Source: an uncultured Paracoccaceae bacterium
GTDB lineage: Bacteria > Pseudomonadota > Alphaproteobacteria > Rhodobacterales > Rhodobacteraceae
Assembly (NCBI GenBank): GCA_937983405.1
Contig: CALJZN010000032.1
Coordinates: 1-51,309 of the forward strand
Length of the DNA: 51,309 nt
Direction of reading: 5' to 3'
The notes under the pieces were generated by a model. It was not told where the DNA came from and made no database searches. It was given only the letters and a program-made list of their open reading frames with translations. The position numbers and the translations under genes were made by a program. This document shows, piece after piece, positions 32,358 to 40,782 of the stretch. How positions within the stretch are numbered: the first letter of the stretch is position 1; each line of letters starts with the position of its first letter.

Positions 32358-32387
32358 GTCATATCACCGCGAAAGGAAATGTCTCAA
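32358..32387 (-). promoter_or_regulatory. Putative pntAB promoter
   Basis: On the minus strand TTGAGA (complement of 32382-32387), 18 nt, TATGAC (complement of 32358-32363). It lies about 80 bp upstream of the pntA GTG in an otherwise gene-free 162-bp gap. Confidence 0.4.
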
Positions 32388-32438
32388 GCCGCTTTGCAGG
32401 GGGTCCGGCACGGCGAAACGGCGCGGGGGGGCACAGCG

Positions 32439-32882
32439 TCAGAGCCAGCGACGGGTGCGCGCGGCCCAGTCGGCGAAGGCCGCCCCGAACGCGGCGCGCA
32501 GCCGCGCCTCCTCGGGCAGCACGAAGCGGCGGTGCAGCACGAGGGCGAGCAGCGGCACCAGACCAAGCGCGGGCAGCGCCCCCCAGATCAGGACGAGGCC
32601 CGCCAGGATCAGCAGATCGGCCAGATAGATCGGGTTGCGCGAGAGGCGGTAGACGCCGGTCGTCACCAGCGCCGAGGGCGCGGCGTGCGGCAGAAGGGTG
32701 GTGCGGTGGCGGCGGAACTCGACCGCCGCGGCCGCCGTCAGCGCCACGCCGGTCAGCACCAGCCCGGCCCCGAGCGGCCGCGCCCAGCCGCCCCCGCCCC
32801 CGGGCCAGAGCTGCGCCATGGCCCAGGCGGCCGCGGCAAAGCCCGCCAGCCAGACCGGCGGATAGTCGAGCGTCGGCCGCAT
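32439..32882 (-). CDS. Isoprenylcysteine/phospholipid methyltransferase-like membrane protein
   Basis: 147-residue protein with four hydrophobic segments and the ICMT/PEMT signature: TTGVYRLSRNPIYLADLLI in the middle and a C-terminal EEARLRAAFGAAFADWAARTRRW, where the conserved Arg-Asn-Pro and Glu-Glu form the S-adenosylmethionine site. Such bacterial proteins methylate lipids or isoprenoid-like acceptors; the substrate here is unknown. Divergent from kynU (184 bp between starts). Confidence 0.88.
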   Translation of the reverse strand: MRPTLDYPPVWLAGFAAAAWAMAQLWPGGGGGWARPLGAGLVLTGVALTAAAAVEFRRHRTTLLPHAAPSALVTTGVYRLSRNPIYLADLLILAGLVLIWGALPALGLVPLLALVLHRRFVLPEEARLRAAFGAAFADWAARTRRWL

Positions 32883-33066
32883 CGTCCCCTCCTCGCGCCG
32901 CCCCCGGCCGCGACAGCCGCCATCCTGCCTGCAGTCCCCGGCCCCGGGCAAGCCCGCCGGGCGGATGCCGCGCCCCGGGGGCAGCGGCGGCGGCGTCCTG
33001 CGGCGCAAAACCCCTTGACCGCGGCCCCGGCCCGGGGCACCTCCGCCTCTGGACCCGAGGGTTTCC

Positions 33067-34260
33067 ATGACCGATTTCGCCGCCACCCGCGCGATGTTCC
33101 ACCTGCCCGAGGGGGTGATCTACCTCGACGGCAACTCGCTGGGCCCGCTGCCGCGGGCGGCGGCCGCGCGCGTTGCCGCCGCAGTCACCGACGAATGGGG
33201 CGAGATGCTGATTCGCGGCTGGAACGCGGCGGGCTGGATCGACATGCCCGCCCGCGTCGGCGACCGCATCGCCCGGCTGATCGGCGCCCCGCCGGGCAGC
33301 GTGGTGATGGGCGACACGCTGTCCATCAAGGTCTACCAGGCGCTGGCCTCGGCGCTCGAGCTTGTCCCCGACCGCCGCATCATCCTGTCCGACACCGGCA
33401 ACTTCCCCTCCGACCTCTACATGGCCGACGGGCTCTGCCGCACGCTGGGCCGCGGCTACCGGGTGCAGACCGTCGCGCCCGAGGCGGTCGAGGACGCCAT
33501 CGGGCCCGACACCGCCGTGGTGATGCTGACCGAGGTCGACTATCGCACCGGGCGGATGCACGACATGGCCCGCCTGACCGCCGCCGCCCATGCCGCAGGG
33601 GCGCTGACGGTCTGGGATCTGGCCCATTCCGCCGGGGCGATCCCGGTCGATCTGGCCGGGACCGGGGCCGACTTTGCCGTGGGCTGCAGCTACAAGTATC
33701 TCAACTCGGGGCCCGGCGGCCCGGCCTTCATCTATGTGGCCCCGACATGGGCCGAGGTCGCTCGCCCGGCGCTCTCGGGCTGGCTCGGGCACGAGGCGCC
33801 CTTCGCCTTCGCGCCCGACTATCGCCCGGCGCGCGGGATCGAGCGGATGCGGGTGGGCACGCCGCCGATCCTGCAGCTTGCCGCGCTCGATGCCGCGATG
33901 GATGTCTGGGACATCGCCGACATCCGCGACGTGCGCGCCCGCTCGATCGAGCTGTCGCAGGCCTTTCTTGCCGCGGTCGAGGCCGCCTGCCCCGACCTCT
34001 CGCTCGTCTCGCCGCGCGACCCCGCGAGGCGCGGCAGCCAGGTCAGCTTTGCCCATCCCGAGGGCTACGCGATCATGCAGGCGCTGATCGCCCGCGGCGT
34101 GATCGGCGATTTCCGCGCCCCGGACATCCTGCGCTTCGGCTTCGCGCCGCTCTACCTCGGGCCTGACGAGGTGCGGCGCGCGGCGGCGATCCTCGCCGAG
34201 ATCATGCAGCACCGGCTGTGGGACCGGCCCGAGTTCAAGCGCCGCGCGCGGGTGACCTGA
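33067..34260 (+). CDS. kynU: Kynureninase
   Basis: 397-residue PLP enzyme that splits kynurenine to anthranilate and alanine. It starts with YLDGNSLGPLP, has LTEVDYRTGRMHD, VWDLAHSAGAIPVDL and the PLP lysine Lys210 in GCSYKYLNSGPGGPAF. C-terminal RFGFAPLYLGPDEV is typical. The 5' end is preceded by CTTGACCGCGG (33014-33024), a possible -35 region. First gene of a probable kynU-(small ORF)-kynA operon. Confidence 0.97.
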   Translation: MTDFAATRAMFHLPEGVIYLDGNSLGPLPRAAAARVAAAVTDEWGEMLIRGWNAAGWIDMPARVGDRIARLIGAPPGSVVMGDTLSIKVYQALASALELVPDRRIILSDTGNFPSDLYMADGLCRTLGRGYRVQTVAPEAVEDAIGPDTAVVMLTEVDYRTGRMHDMARLTAAAHAAGALTVWDLAHSAGAIPVDLAGTGADFAVGCSYKYLNSGPGGPAFIYVAPTWAEVARPALSGWLGHEAPFAFAPDYRPARGIERMRVGTPPILQLAALDAAMDVWDIADIRDVRARSIELSQAFLAAVEAACPDLSLVSPRDPARRGSQVSFAHPEGYAIMQALIARGVIGDFRAPDILRFGFAPLYLGPDEVRRAAAILAEIMQHRLWDRPEFKRRARVT

Positions 34261-34264
34261 GCCC

Positions 34265-34378
34265 ATGCGCCCCCGTCCCACCCCGCAGGGCATGCTGTTC
34301 CGCCCCCAGGGCTGGGTGGCGCTGTGGCGGCGGATGGGCGCGATGTCGGTCCTGAGCGAAAGGCCCGGGCGGTTCTGA
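34265..34378 (+). CDS. Possible 37-residue peptide between kynU and kynA
   Basis: Begins 4 bp after the kynU stop and ends 35 bp before kynA, so it could be translated by coupling. The predicted peptide is basic and aromatic ([20 protein letters not shown]...). Tryptophan is encoded twice, close together (GWVALW), which would suit a tryptophan-sensing leader, but no alternative hairpin pair was evident by eye. Weak candidate. Confidence 0.35.
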   Translation: MRPRPTPQGMLFRPQGWVALWRRMGAMSVLSERPGRF

Positions 34379-34413
34379 CCCGCCCCGTCCCCCTTCGCCC
34401 CAGGAGAGCCCCG

Positions 34414-35250
34414 ATGTCCGACCCCTATGATCCCGCCCGCGAGGGCGCCCAGATGGCCTTCGACGGCCGCATGTCCTACTCCGACTATCTCAACCTCGAC
34501 GCGATCCTGTCCGCGCAGCACGGGCTGACCGGAGCGCATGACGAGATGCTGTTCATCATCCAGCACCAGACCTCGGAGCTCTGGATGCGGCTGGCGCTGC
34601 ACGAACTGGGCGCGGCGCGGGGCGAGATCGCCGCGGGGCGGCTGCGGCCTGCGTTCAAGATGCTCGCCCGGGTCGCCCGCATCTTCGAGCAGCTGAACAA
34701 CGCCTGGGACGTGCTGCGCACCATGACGCCCAGCGACTACACGCGCTTCCGCGATTCGCTCGGGCAGTCCTCGGGCTTCCAGTCCTGGCAGTACCGGCTG
34801 ATCGAATACACCGTGGGCAACCGCAACGCGGCGATGCTGCGGCCCCATGCCCACCGCCCCGATCTGACCGCGGCGCTCAGGGCCGAACTCGCGCGCCCCT
34901 CGCTCTACGACGTGGCGCTCGCCCATCTTGCCCGCTGCGGGCTGCCGGTGCCCGAGGAGGTGCTTGCCCGCGACGTCGCCCGCCCCTGGACGGCCAACGA
35001 CGGGGTGCGCGCCGCCTGGCGGATCGTCTACCAGCACCCCGAGGCGCATTGGGAGCTGTACGAGCTGGCCGAGAAGCTGGTGGATTTCGAGGACTATTTC
35101 CGCCGCTGGCGGTTCAACCACGTCACCACGGTCGAGCGGGTGATCGGCTTCAAGCGCGGCACCGGCGGCACCTCGGGCGTGCAGTATCTGCGCCGGATGC
35201 TGGAGGTCGAGCTGTTCCCCGAGCTCTGGCACCTGCGCACCGAGCTCTGA
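34414..35250 (+). CDS. kynA: Tryptophan 2,3-dioxygenase
   Basis: 278-residue haem enzyme that opens tryptophan to N-formylkynurenine. Diagnostic blocks are [39 protein letters not shown] (substrate pocket), [13 protein letters not shown] and the C-terminal [29 protein letters not shown], whose His in [10 protein letters not shown] is the haem ligand. ATG at 34414 follows AGGAG. The intermediate step enzyme, kynurenine formamidase (KynB), is not found nearby. Confidence 0.97.
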   Translation: MSDPYDPAREGAQMAFDGRMSYSDYLNLDAILSAQHGLTGAHDEMLFIIQHQTSELWMRLALHELGAARGEIAAGRLRPAFKMLARVARIFEQLNNAWDVLRTMTPSDYTRFRDSLGQSSGFQSWQYRLIEYTVGNRNAAMLRPHAHRPDLTAALRAELARPSLYDVALAHLARCGLPVPEEVLARDVARPWTANDGVRAAWRIVYQHPEAHWELYELAEKLVDFEDYFRRWRFNHVTTVERVIGFKRGTGGTSGVQYLRRMLEVELFPELWHLRTEL

Positions 35251-35345
35251 GCGCGCGCCCCCCGGGCGCCGCCCCCCCCCTCGGGGTCGGTCGCCGCGGC
35301 GGGCGCGCGCCGTCGGGCGTTGCACCGTTCCCACGGTCCTGATTT

Positions 35346-35363
35346 CCTTCGCGGAGTCGAAGG
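35346..35363 (+). terminator. Weak hairpin downstream of kynA
   Basis: CCTTCG, 6 nt, CGAAGG followed by CTTTC, in the 211-bp gap between kynA and the L,D-transpeptidase gene. TTGACT at 35377-35382 further on could be a -35 element of the next gene but no good -10 box follows. Confidence 0.25.
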
Positions 35364-35461
35364 CTTTCATGCAATCTTGACTTGGCCGCGGCGCCAGCAG
35401 CCGGCACAGGCTCGCCGCCAAGGTGCGGGGCCGCCTCCCGGCCCGCGCCCGGAGTGCCCCG

Positions 35462-36118
35462 ATGACGATCAGCCGCCGCGCCCTGCTGTCGCTTCTTGCC
35501 CTGCCCCTCGCCGCCGGCTGCGACGGGTTCGAGGGCGCCACCATGCTGTCCACCGCCGAACCGGCCCCCCCGCCGGCGGTCCCGCCGCTGTCCTACGCCG
35601 CCTTGATCGACGGCGGGCATCGCCTGCCGGCGGTGGACCTGGCGCAGATTCCGCCCGAGTTCCACCGCCAGGTCGCCGCCTTCGCCACCGACGAGGCGCC
35701 GGGAACCGTGGTGGTCGACCCCGCCGCGCGGCATCTGTTCCTCGTGCTCGGCGAGGGCTGGGCGCTGCGCTACGGCATCTCGGTCGGGCGCGACGGCTTC
35801 GGCTGGTCGGGCGTGACCTATGTCGCCGGCCGCCGGGCCTGGCCCGTCTGGACCCCGCCGCCCGAGATGATCCGCCGCCAGCCCGAGCTGGCCCGCTGGG
35901 CCGGCGGCCAACCCGGGGGCCCGTCGAACCCGCTAGGGGCGCGGGCGATCTATCTTGTCGACGCGGCGGGCATCGACCGCGGCTATCGCATCCACGGCAC
36001 GCCGGACTGGCGCTCGATCGGACAGGCGGCCTCGTCGGGCTGCTTCCGCATGCTCAACCACGATGTCATCGACCTCGCCGACCGGGTGCAGCGCGGCACC
36101 AAGGTGCTGGTGCTGTAG
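35462..36118 (+). CDS. L,D-transpeptidase lipoprotein
   Basis: 218-residue YkuD-family enzyme. A signal sequence with the lipobox LAAGC puts a lipidated cysteine at residue 20, so the protein is attached to a periplasmic membrane face. The catalytic motif HGT...IGQAASSGCFRM has His178 and Cys194. These enzymes make 3-3 cross-links in peptidoglycan or anchor outer-membrane proteins to it. ATG at 35462 chosen as it directly begins the signal peptide. Convergent with the lyxose isomerase-like gene (10-bp gap). Confidence 0.93.
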   Translation: MTISRRALLSLLALPLAAGCDGFEGATMLSTAEPAPPPAVPPLSYAALIDGGHRLPAVDLAQIPPEFHRQVAAFATDEAPGTVVVDPAARHLFLVLGEGWALRYGISVGRDGFGWSGVTYVAGRRAWPVWTPPPEMIRRQPELARWAGGQPGGPSNPLGARAIYLVDAAGIDRGYRIHGTPDWRSIGQAASSGCFRMLNHDVIDLADRVQRGTKVLVL

Positions 36119-36128
36119 GGCGGCCGCC

Positions 36129-36815
36129 TCAGGCCAGCCAGCGGTCGTAGTCGCTGACCAGCAGGTGGCGCGGCGCCTCGTCCTCTTCGATCGCGGCAAA
36201 GCGGCCGATGGGCTCGCGAAAGACGTTGTCGGTGAGGTCGTCGTTGACGGTCGAGACCTCGCCGATCAGCACGTCGCCGCCCTCGCCCCAGAAGGCGTGC
36301 CAGTCGCCGGGCATCAGCGTCACGCTCTCGCCCGGGGCAAGGCGCAGCACTTCGCCCGGGGCGAAGGCGCGCGCCATCCCGTCGCAGCGCACCGTCCCGC
36401 CCGCCGCGGGGTCGAAGCCCCCCGACGGGTCCGAGCCGTAGAGCTGCACCGCCAGCGTGGCGCCGCCGCGGTTGATGATGTCCTCGGCCTTCAGCCGGTG
36501 GGTATGCATCGGCGCCAGCTGGTCCTGCCGCGAGATCAGGAGCTTCTCGGCATAGCACATGCCCCGCCCCGCGGTCAGGTCGGCAAGCTCGCCGTTCCGC
36601 AGCGTGAACAGGAACAGCCCCAGCCGGTCGAAACGGCCCTGGCCGTAGTCGGTGATGTCCCAGCCCATCCGCGCGGCGATCACCCGCGCCGCCGCCGCGC
36701 GGCGGGCGCGGAACTCGTCCGGGCTCCACCAGGCGAAGGGCGGCAGGGCAAAGCCGAAGCGGGCGATGAAGCCCTCGGCCTCGGCCATGATCGCGTTGAC
36801 CTGCGAGCGCTTCAT
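36129..36815 (-). CDS. D-lyxose ketol-isomerase-like cupin
   Basis: 228-residue protein of the D-lyxose isomerase family (cupin fold), the same length as the characterised enterobacterial enzyme. Start MKRSQVNAIMAEAEGFIARFGFALPPFAWW is typical. Likely metal ligands are in MHTHRLKAEDIINRGG (two His, one Glu) and the later GDWHAFWGEG (His). It would interconvert D-lyxose and D-xylulose, or mannose and fructose, in the cytosol. It begins one nucleotide after the stop of the amidotransferase-like gene, a pairing I do not recognise from a known pathway. Confidence 0.85.
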   Translation of the reverse strand: MKRSQVNAIMAEAEGFIARFGFALPPFAWWSPDEFRARRAAAARVIAARMGWDITDYGQGRFDRLGLFLFTLRNGELADLTAGRGMCYAEKLLISRQDQLAPMHTHRLKAEDIINRGGATLAVQLYGSDPSGGFDPAAGGTVRCDGMARAFAPGEVLRLAPGESVTLMPGDWHAFWGEGGDVLIGEVSTVNDDLTDNVFREPIGRFAAIEEDEAPRHLLVSDYDRWLA

Positions 36816-36816
36816 C

Positions 36817-37596
36817 TCAGGCGCTCCGCCGCAGCACGGCCGGGCGGCGGCCGGCGGCCCAGTCGGCCACCGCCGCGCCGAAGGCCCGGAACAGCGGGCG
36901 CGAGACCGGGTCGTTGGCGGCGTTCCATTCGGGGTGCCACTGCACCGACAGGGTGAAGCCCGGCGCGCCCTCGACATGGATCGCCTCGGGCGTGCCGTCG
37001 GGGGCGACGCCCTCGATCACGATGCGACGGCCGGGCCGGTGGATGCCCTGGCCGTGCAGCGTGTTGGTCATCACCTCCTCGGCGCCGATCAGGCGATGGA
37101 ACACCCCGCCCGGGACGAACCGCACCGGGTGGCGCAGCGCGAACTTCTCTTCCAGCGTGCCGTCGGGGGGCATGCGGTGGTTCATCCGCCCCGGCAGGTC
37201 GCGGATCTCGGGGTGAAGCGTGCCGCCCATGGCCACGTTGACCTCCTGGAAGCCGCGGCAGATGCCGAGGAAGGGCTGCCCGCGCTCGACGCAGGCGCGC
37301 ACCAGCGGCAGGGTGACGGCATCGCGCGCCCGGTCGAAGGCGCCATGCGCCTCGGTCGGCTCCTCGCCGTATTCCTCGGGGTGGACGTTCGGGCGCCCGC
37401 CGGTCAGCACGAAGCCGTCGCAGGTCTCCAGCAGTTCGGCCACGCTCACCAGCCGCGGATCGGCCGGGACGATCAGCGGCAGCGCCCCCGCCACCTCGGC
37501 CACCGCCTGGCAGGTCATCGTGCCGCCGGCATGGGTGTGATACTGGTCCTGGATCAGATGCGAGTTCGAGATGATCCCGACGACGGGGCGCGCCAT
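36817..37596 (-). CDS. Gamma-glutamyl-gamma-aminobutyrate hydrolase-like (peptidase C26)
   Basis: 259-residue class I glutamine amidotransferase fold of the PuuD/C26 type. The nucleophile is Cys113 in FLGICRGFQEVNVAMGGTLH; His221 and Glu223 are in SVQWHPEWN. DGFVLTGGRPNVHPEEYG is the oxyanion-side block. PuuD removes glutamate from gamma-glutamyl-GABA in putrescine breakdown; the substrate here is open because no other putrescine gene is adjacent. Promoter-like boxes lie 30-58 bp upstream. Confidence 0.9.
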   Translation of the reverse strand: MARPVVGIISNSHLIQDQYHTHAGGTMTCQAVAEVAGALPLIVPADPRLVSVAELLETCDGFVLTGGRPNVHPEEYGEEPTEAHGAFDRARDAVTLPLVRACVERGQPFLGICRGFQEVNVAMGGTLHPEIRDLPGRMNHRMPPDGTLEEKFALRHPVRFVPGGVFHRLIGAEEVMTNTLHGQGIHRPGRRIVIEGVAPDGTPEAIHVEGAPGFTLSVQWHPEWNAANDPVSRPLFRAFGAAVADWAAGRRPAVLRRSA

Positions 37597-37625
37597 GACG
37601 TTCGGTCCTGCCGTGAAACCCGCTC

Positions 37626-37654
37626 AGAATATGCCCCGACCGCGCAGCAGTGAA
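37626..37654 (-). promoter_or_regulatory. Putative promoter of the amidotransferase/isomerase operon
   Basis: Minus strand TTCACT (complement of 37649-37654), 17 nt, TATTCT (complement of 37626-37631), each box four of six matches to consensus. It sits in a 223-bp gene-free gap. Confidence 0.4.
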
Positions 37655-37819
37655 GGGGCAGGCGCGGGAAATCGCCTCGAGTCGGGAAAAAATGCCGCAG
37701 TTGCCGGCAGCTTGACCGTGCGCGAACCGGCCGGGCAGCGGCAACCGGCGTCACGCAACGATGAGGCGCCGTCGCCGACGCGCGTGCCGCGCTGGCCGCC
37801 GGCCTGACGGACCGGCCGC

Positions 37820-37999
37820 CTAGGCCTTGCCGTCGCGCGCGGCCGCCCCCCGCGCCGGCCGACTGCCCGCCCGGCAGCGGTCCGAGCAGTAGCGCACCGC
37901 CTCCCAGTCCCTCGCCCATTTCTTCCGCCAGGCGAAGGGGCGCCCGCAGGTCGCGCAGACCTTCGTCGGCAGGTCGGCCTTGGACACCCCGCGCGGCAT
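37820..37999 (-). CDS. DUF2256 zinc-ribbon-like mini-protein
   Basis: 59 residues with the DUF2256 pattern [31 protein letters not shown]: two CxxC-like pairs that probably bind zinc, and many Arg/Lys/Trp residues that could contact nucleic acid. The ATG overlaps the photolyase stop as ATGA, so it is translationally coupled. DUF2256 proteins are often encoded beside photolyase-type genes; their role is unknown to me. Confidence 0.88.
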   Translation of the reverse strand: MPRGVSKADLPTKVCATCGRPFAWRKKWARDWEAVRYCSDRCRAGSRPARGAAARDGKA

Positions 38000-39543
38000 C
38001 AGAGGTCGAGGCTCAGCTGCGCCGCCGGGGCCGGGCGGGAGGAGGGGGGGCGGCGGGGCGCCGCACGACGGGGCGCCGCGCGGTCGTTCACGAAGCGCGG
38101 GTCGCGGCGGCTGCCGTGCCGCGCGACCAGCTCCGCAGCGGTGGCCGCGAAGCCCGGCGCGCGGCGGATCGCCCAGGCCGCCTCGCGCGCGGCGCGGGCG
38201 GCGGCGGCGAGGTCGACCACCGGCTCGGGATAGCGCCGCCCGAGAACGCCGCGCGCCTCGGGCCAGCGCCAGGGCTCGTGCAGGAAGGCATCGGGCACCG
38301 GCGCAAGCTCGGGCAGCCAGCTGCGCAGGAAGGCGCCGGTCGGGTCGTGCTCCTGCCCCTGCTTGACGGGGTTGTAGAGGCGGATCGTGTTCATCCCCGT
38401 GGTGCCCGACTGCATCTGCATCTGCGGCCAGTGGATGCCCGGCTCGTAATCGGTGAAGCGCCGCGCCAGGATCGGCCCGGTCGCCCGCCAGTCGAGCCAG
38501 AGATGATAGGACGCGACCGAGACGAGCATCGCCCGCATGCGGAAGTTGATCCAGCCGGTCGCGGCGAGATAGCGCATGCAGGCATCGACGAAGGGTATGC
38601 CGGTTTCGCCCGCGGCCCAGGCAGCCAGCCGCGCCGCGTCGGGCGTGCGCGGGCGCAGCGCCTCGCAGGCGGGGTGCAGACAGGCGGTCTCGATCGCCGG
38701 CTGATCCTCGAGCTTCTGCATGAAGTGGTCGCGCCAGGCCAGCCGCGCGGCAAAGGACGCAAGGCTGCCCGCCCAGCGCCCCCCGGGCCGCCCGGCAGCG
38801 CGGGCAGCGGCAGCCTGCGCCGCCTCGCGCGCCGACAGCGCGCCATGGGCAAGGTAGGGCGACAGGCGCGAGCAGGCGCGCTCGGCCGTGACGGGCGAGG
38901 ACATGGCGGCGCGATAGCCCTCGCCCCGCACGGCGAGAAAGCTTTCGAGCGCCGCCAGCGCCAGCCGCCGCCCGCCCGACTGGCGGTGCGGGCAGCGGTC
39001 CTCGGCCAGCCGCAGCGCCCGCGCCGAGGGGATCGCCCCGGCCTCGACCCCGGCCACCGGCGCCAGCGCCGGCGGCGCTGCGACCACCGGCGCGGCCATG
39101 AAGGCGTCGCGCCGCGCCGCCCAGCCGTCGCGCGCGGCAAGGCGCCGGACCACCCCGCCCTGCGGCAGCTCGGTCCAGGCCACCCCCGCCGCCCGCGCCC
39201 AGGCCGCCACCCGGCGGTCGCGGGCATAGGTCCAGAGGTTGCCGGTCTCCTCGTGGCTGACGAGCCGGGTCGCCCCATGCGCCCGAGCCAGCGCCGCGAG
39301 CACCGCCACCGCCTCGCCCGTGCGCACCACGAGGGGGGCGCCCAGCGCGGCCAGCGCGGCGCGCAGATCCTCGAGACATTCCGCGACGAAGGCCCATTGC
39401 CGGGCCGAGGCGTCGGGCTGCCGCCACAGCTCGGGCTCCACGACGTACAGCGGCAACACCGCCCCGCCGCCCGAGGCGGCCAGGGCCAGCGCCGGATTGT
39501 CGGCCACCCGCAGGTCGCGCTTGAACCAGAGGATCGTCGTCAT
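37999..39543 (-). CDS. Photolyase/cryptochrome family flavoprotein
   Basis: 514 residues. The N-terminal antenna domain begins [18 protein letters not shown]; the helical FAD domain has [49 protein letters not shown] and LWLDWR. The following loop reads [27 protein letters not shown] instead of the usual NNGGWQW. Counting from the conserved Trp352 of DWR, the flavin-proximal tryptophan of class I photolyases falls on Met375 and the residue near flavin N5 (usually Asn) on His371. Light-driven repair of pyrimidine dimers or light sensing are both possible. Coupled to a DUF2256 gene. A Pro/Arg-rich tail of about 35 residues is unusual. Confidence 0.9.
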   Translation of the reverse strand: MTTILWFKRDLRVADNPALALAASGGGAVLPLYVVEPELWRQPDASARQWAFVAECLEDLRAALAALGAPLVVRTGEAVAVLAALARAHGATRLVSHEETGNLWTYARDRRVAAWARAAGVAWTELPQGGVVRRLAARDGWAARRDAFMAAPVVAAPPALAPVAGVEAGAIPSARALRLAEDRCPHRQSGGRRLALAALESFLAVRGEGYRAAMSSPVTAERACSRLSPYLAHGALSAREAAQAAAARAAGRPGGRWAGSLASFAARLAWRDHFMQKLEDQPAIETACLHPACEALRPRTPDAARLAAWAAGETGIPFVDACMRYLAATGWINFRMRAMLVSVASYHLWLDWRATGPILARRFTDYEPGIHWPQMQMQSGTTGMNTIRLYNPVKQGQEHDPTGAFLRSWLPELAPVPDAFLHEPWRWPEARGVLGRRYPEPVVDLAAAARAAREAAWAIRRAPGFAATAAELVARHGSRRDPRFVNDRAAPRRAAPRRPPSSRPAPAAQLSLDL

Positions 39544-39572
39544 CCGCCCGATGTTCCCGTTTTACCCCCGCA

Positions 39573-39600
39573 ACCATACAGCCCCGCGCGCCCCGGGCAA
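39573..39600 (-). promoter_or_regulatory. Putative photolyase promoter
   Basis: Minus strand TTGCCC (complement of 39595-39600), 16 nt, TATGGT (complement of 39573-39578), 30 bp upstream of the photolyase start and downstream of the exchanger gene. Confidence 0.35.
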
Positions 39601-39631
39601 GAGGGTGGGCGGACCGCGCCGGCGGGCCCTG

Positions 39632-40546
39632 TCAGCCCTGCGCCGCCCAGACATAGAGCGCGTAGGCGCCAAGCAAGGCCGCCCCTGCCGGCCGCCCGAT
39701 CGCGGGACGCGCCAGCAGCAGCGCCGCGAACAGCACCGAGACCGCGACCATCACCGGCAGATCGAAGGTCAGGAAGCGGTCGGCCACCGGGATCGGTGCG
39801 ATCAGCGCCGTCGCGCCGAGGATGCCCAGCACGTTGAAGATGTTCGAGCCCAGCACGTTGCCGATGGCGATGCCCGACTGCCGGCGCAGCGCCGCGACGA
39901 GCGAGGTGGCCAGTTCGGGCAGCGAGGTGCCGACGGCGACGATCGTGAGGCCGATGAACGCCTCGGACAGGCCGAAGCCGCGCGCCAGGCCCACCGCCCC
40001 GTCCACCAGCAGCCGCGCGCCCAGGATCAGGCCGGCAAGCCCCGCGGCCACCCACAGCAACCCCCGCCAGAGCGGCGCGGGCGGGACCGCGGGGGCGGCG
40101 ATCGCCTCGGCCGGCGCGCGGAACGCCGCGGCGAGATAAAGCCCGAGGCCCGCCATCAGGCCCAGCCCTGCCAGCCGCCCGAGCGCTCCGGTCCAGAACG
40201 GCGCCACAAGCACCGCCGCCGCCGCCACCATCGCGGCGGCGTCGCGCCGCAGCGTCGCGCCCTCGATGCGGATCGGCCGGACCAGCGCCGAGAGCCCGAT
40301 GATGAGCAGGATGTTGGCGATGTTCGATCCGACGACGTTGCCCAGCGCGATGTCGGGTGCCCCGCGCAGGGCGGCGTCGAGCGAGACCAGAAGCTCGGGC
40401 ATCGAGGTGCCGAAGCCGACCACCGTCAGCCCGATCAGCAGCGGCGGCATCGACAGGCGCAGCGCGATGCCCACCGCCCCCCGCACCAGCGCCTCGCCGC
40501 CCAGGAACAGCCCGGCAAGCCCGACGAGCAGCAGAAGCCACTCCAC
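39632..40546 (-). CDS. Calcium/sodium antiporter (CaCA family, YrbG type)
   Basis: 304-residue inner-membrane protein with two homologous halves of five helices each. The alpha repeats are GFGTSMPELLVS with GNVVGSNIANILLI, and AVGTSLPELATS with GNVLGSNIFNVLGILG, which form the ion site of Na+/Ca2+ exchangers. It likely exports calcium in exchange for sodium or protons. Independent gene; 88 bp separate it from the photolyase. Confidence 0.94.
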   Translation of the reverse strand: MEWLLLLVGLAGLFLGGEALVRGAVGIALRLSMPPLLIGLTVVGFGTSMPELLVSLDAALRGAPDIALGNVVGSNIANILLIIGLSALVRPIRIEGATLRRDAAAMVAAAAVLVAPFWTGALGRLAGLGLMAGLGLYLAAAFRAPAEAIAAPAVPPAPLWRGLLWVAAGLAGLILGARLLVDGAVGLARGFGLSEAFIGLTIVAVGTSLPELATSLVAALRRQSGIAIGNVLGSNIFNVLGILGATALIAPIPVADRFLTFDLPVMVAVSVLFAALLLARPAIGRPAGAALLGAYALYVWAAQG

Positions 40547-40708
40547 ATCCGTCTCCCTTGCACCCTGATCGGGCCGCCCGGCGCAACCCGCCGGCCGATC
40601 CGCAGGCCTCCGCCCGCGCTTGGGCCAGCGTCAGGTGGCCCTGCCGCCGCACGGTTTCAAGGCCGGCCCCGCCCGGGCGCAGCGAGCCCGCGGCCGGCGC
40701 GCCGCCCC

Positions 40709-40737
40709 TTGCCTGCGGGCAGCGGCAGGGCTACCAG
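40709..40737 (+). promoter_or_regulatory. Putative promoter of the DHDPS-family gene
   Basis: TTGCCTG (40709-40715), 14 nt, GCTACCAG (40730-40737); read as sigma-70 it is TTGCCT-N17-TACCAG. It is 45 bp upstream of the ATG at 40783. Confidence 0.35.
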
Positions 40738-40782
40738 CGCGGCATCCGGCCGGCATGCGGCCGGGCCCGGAGACCGCTGCCG

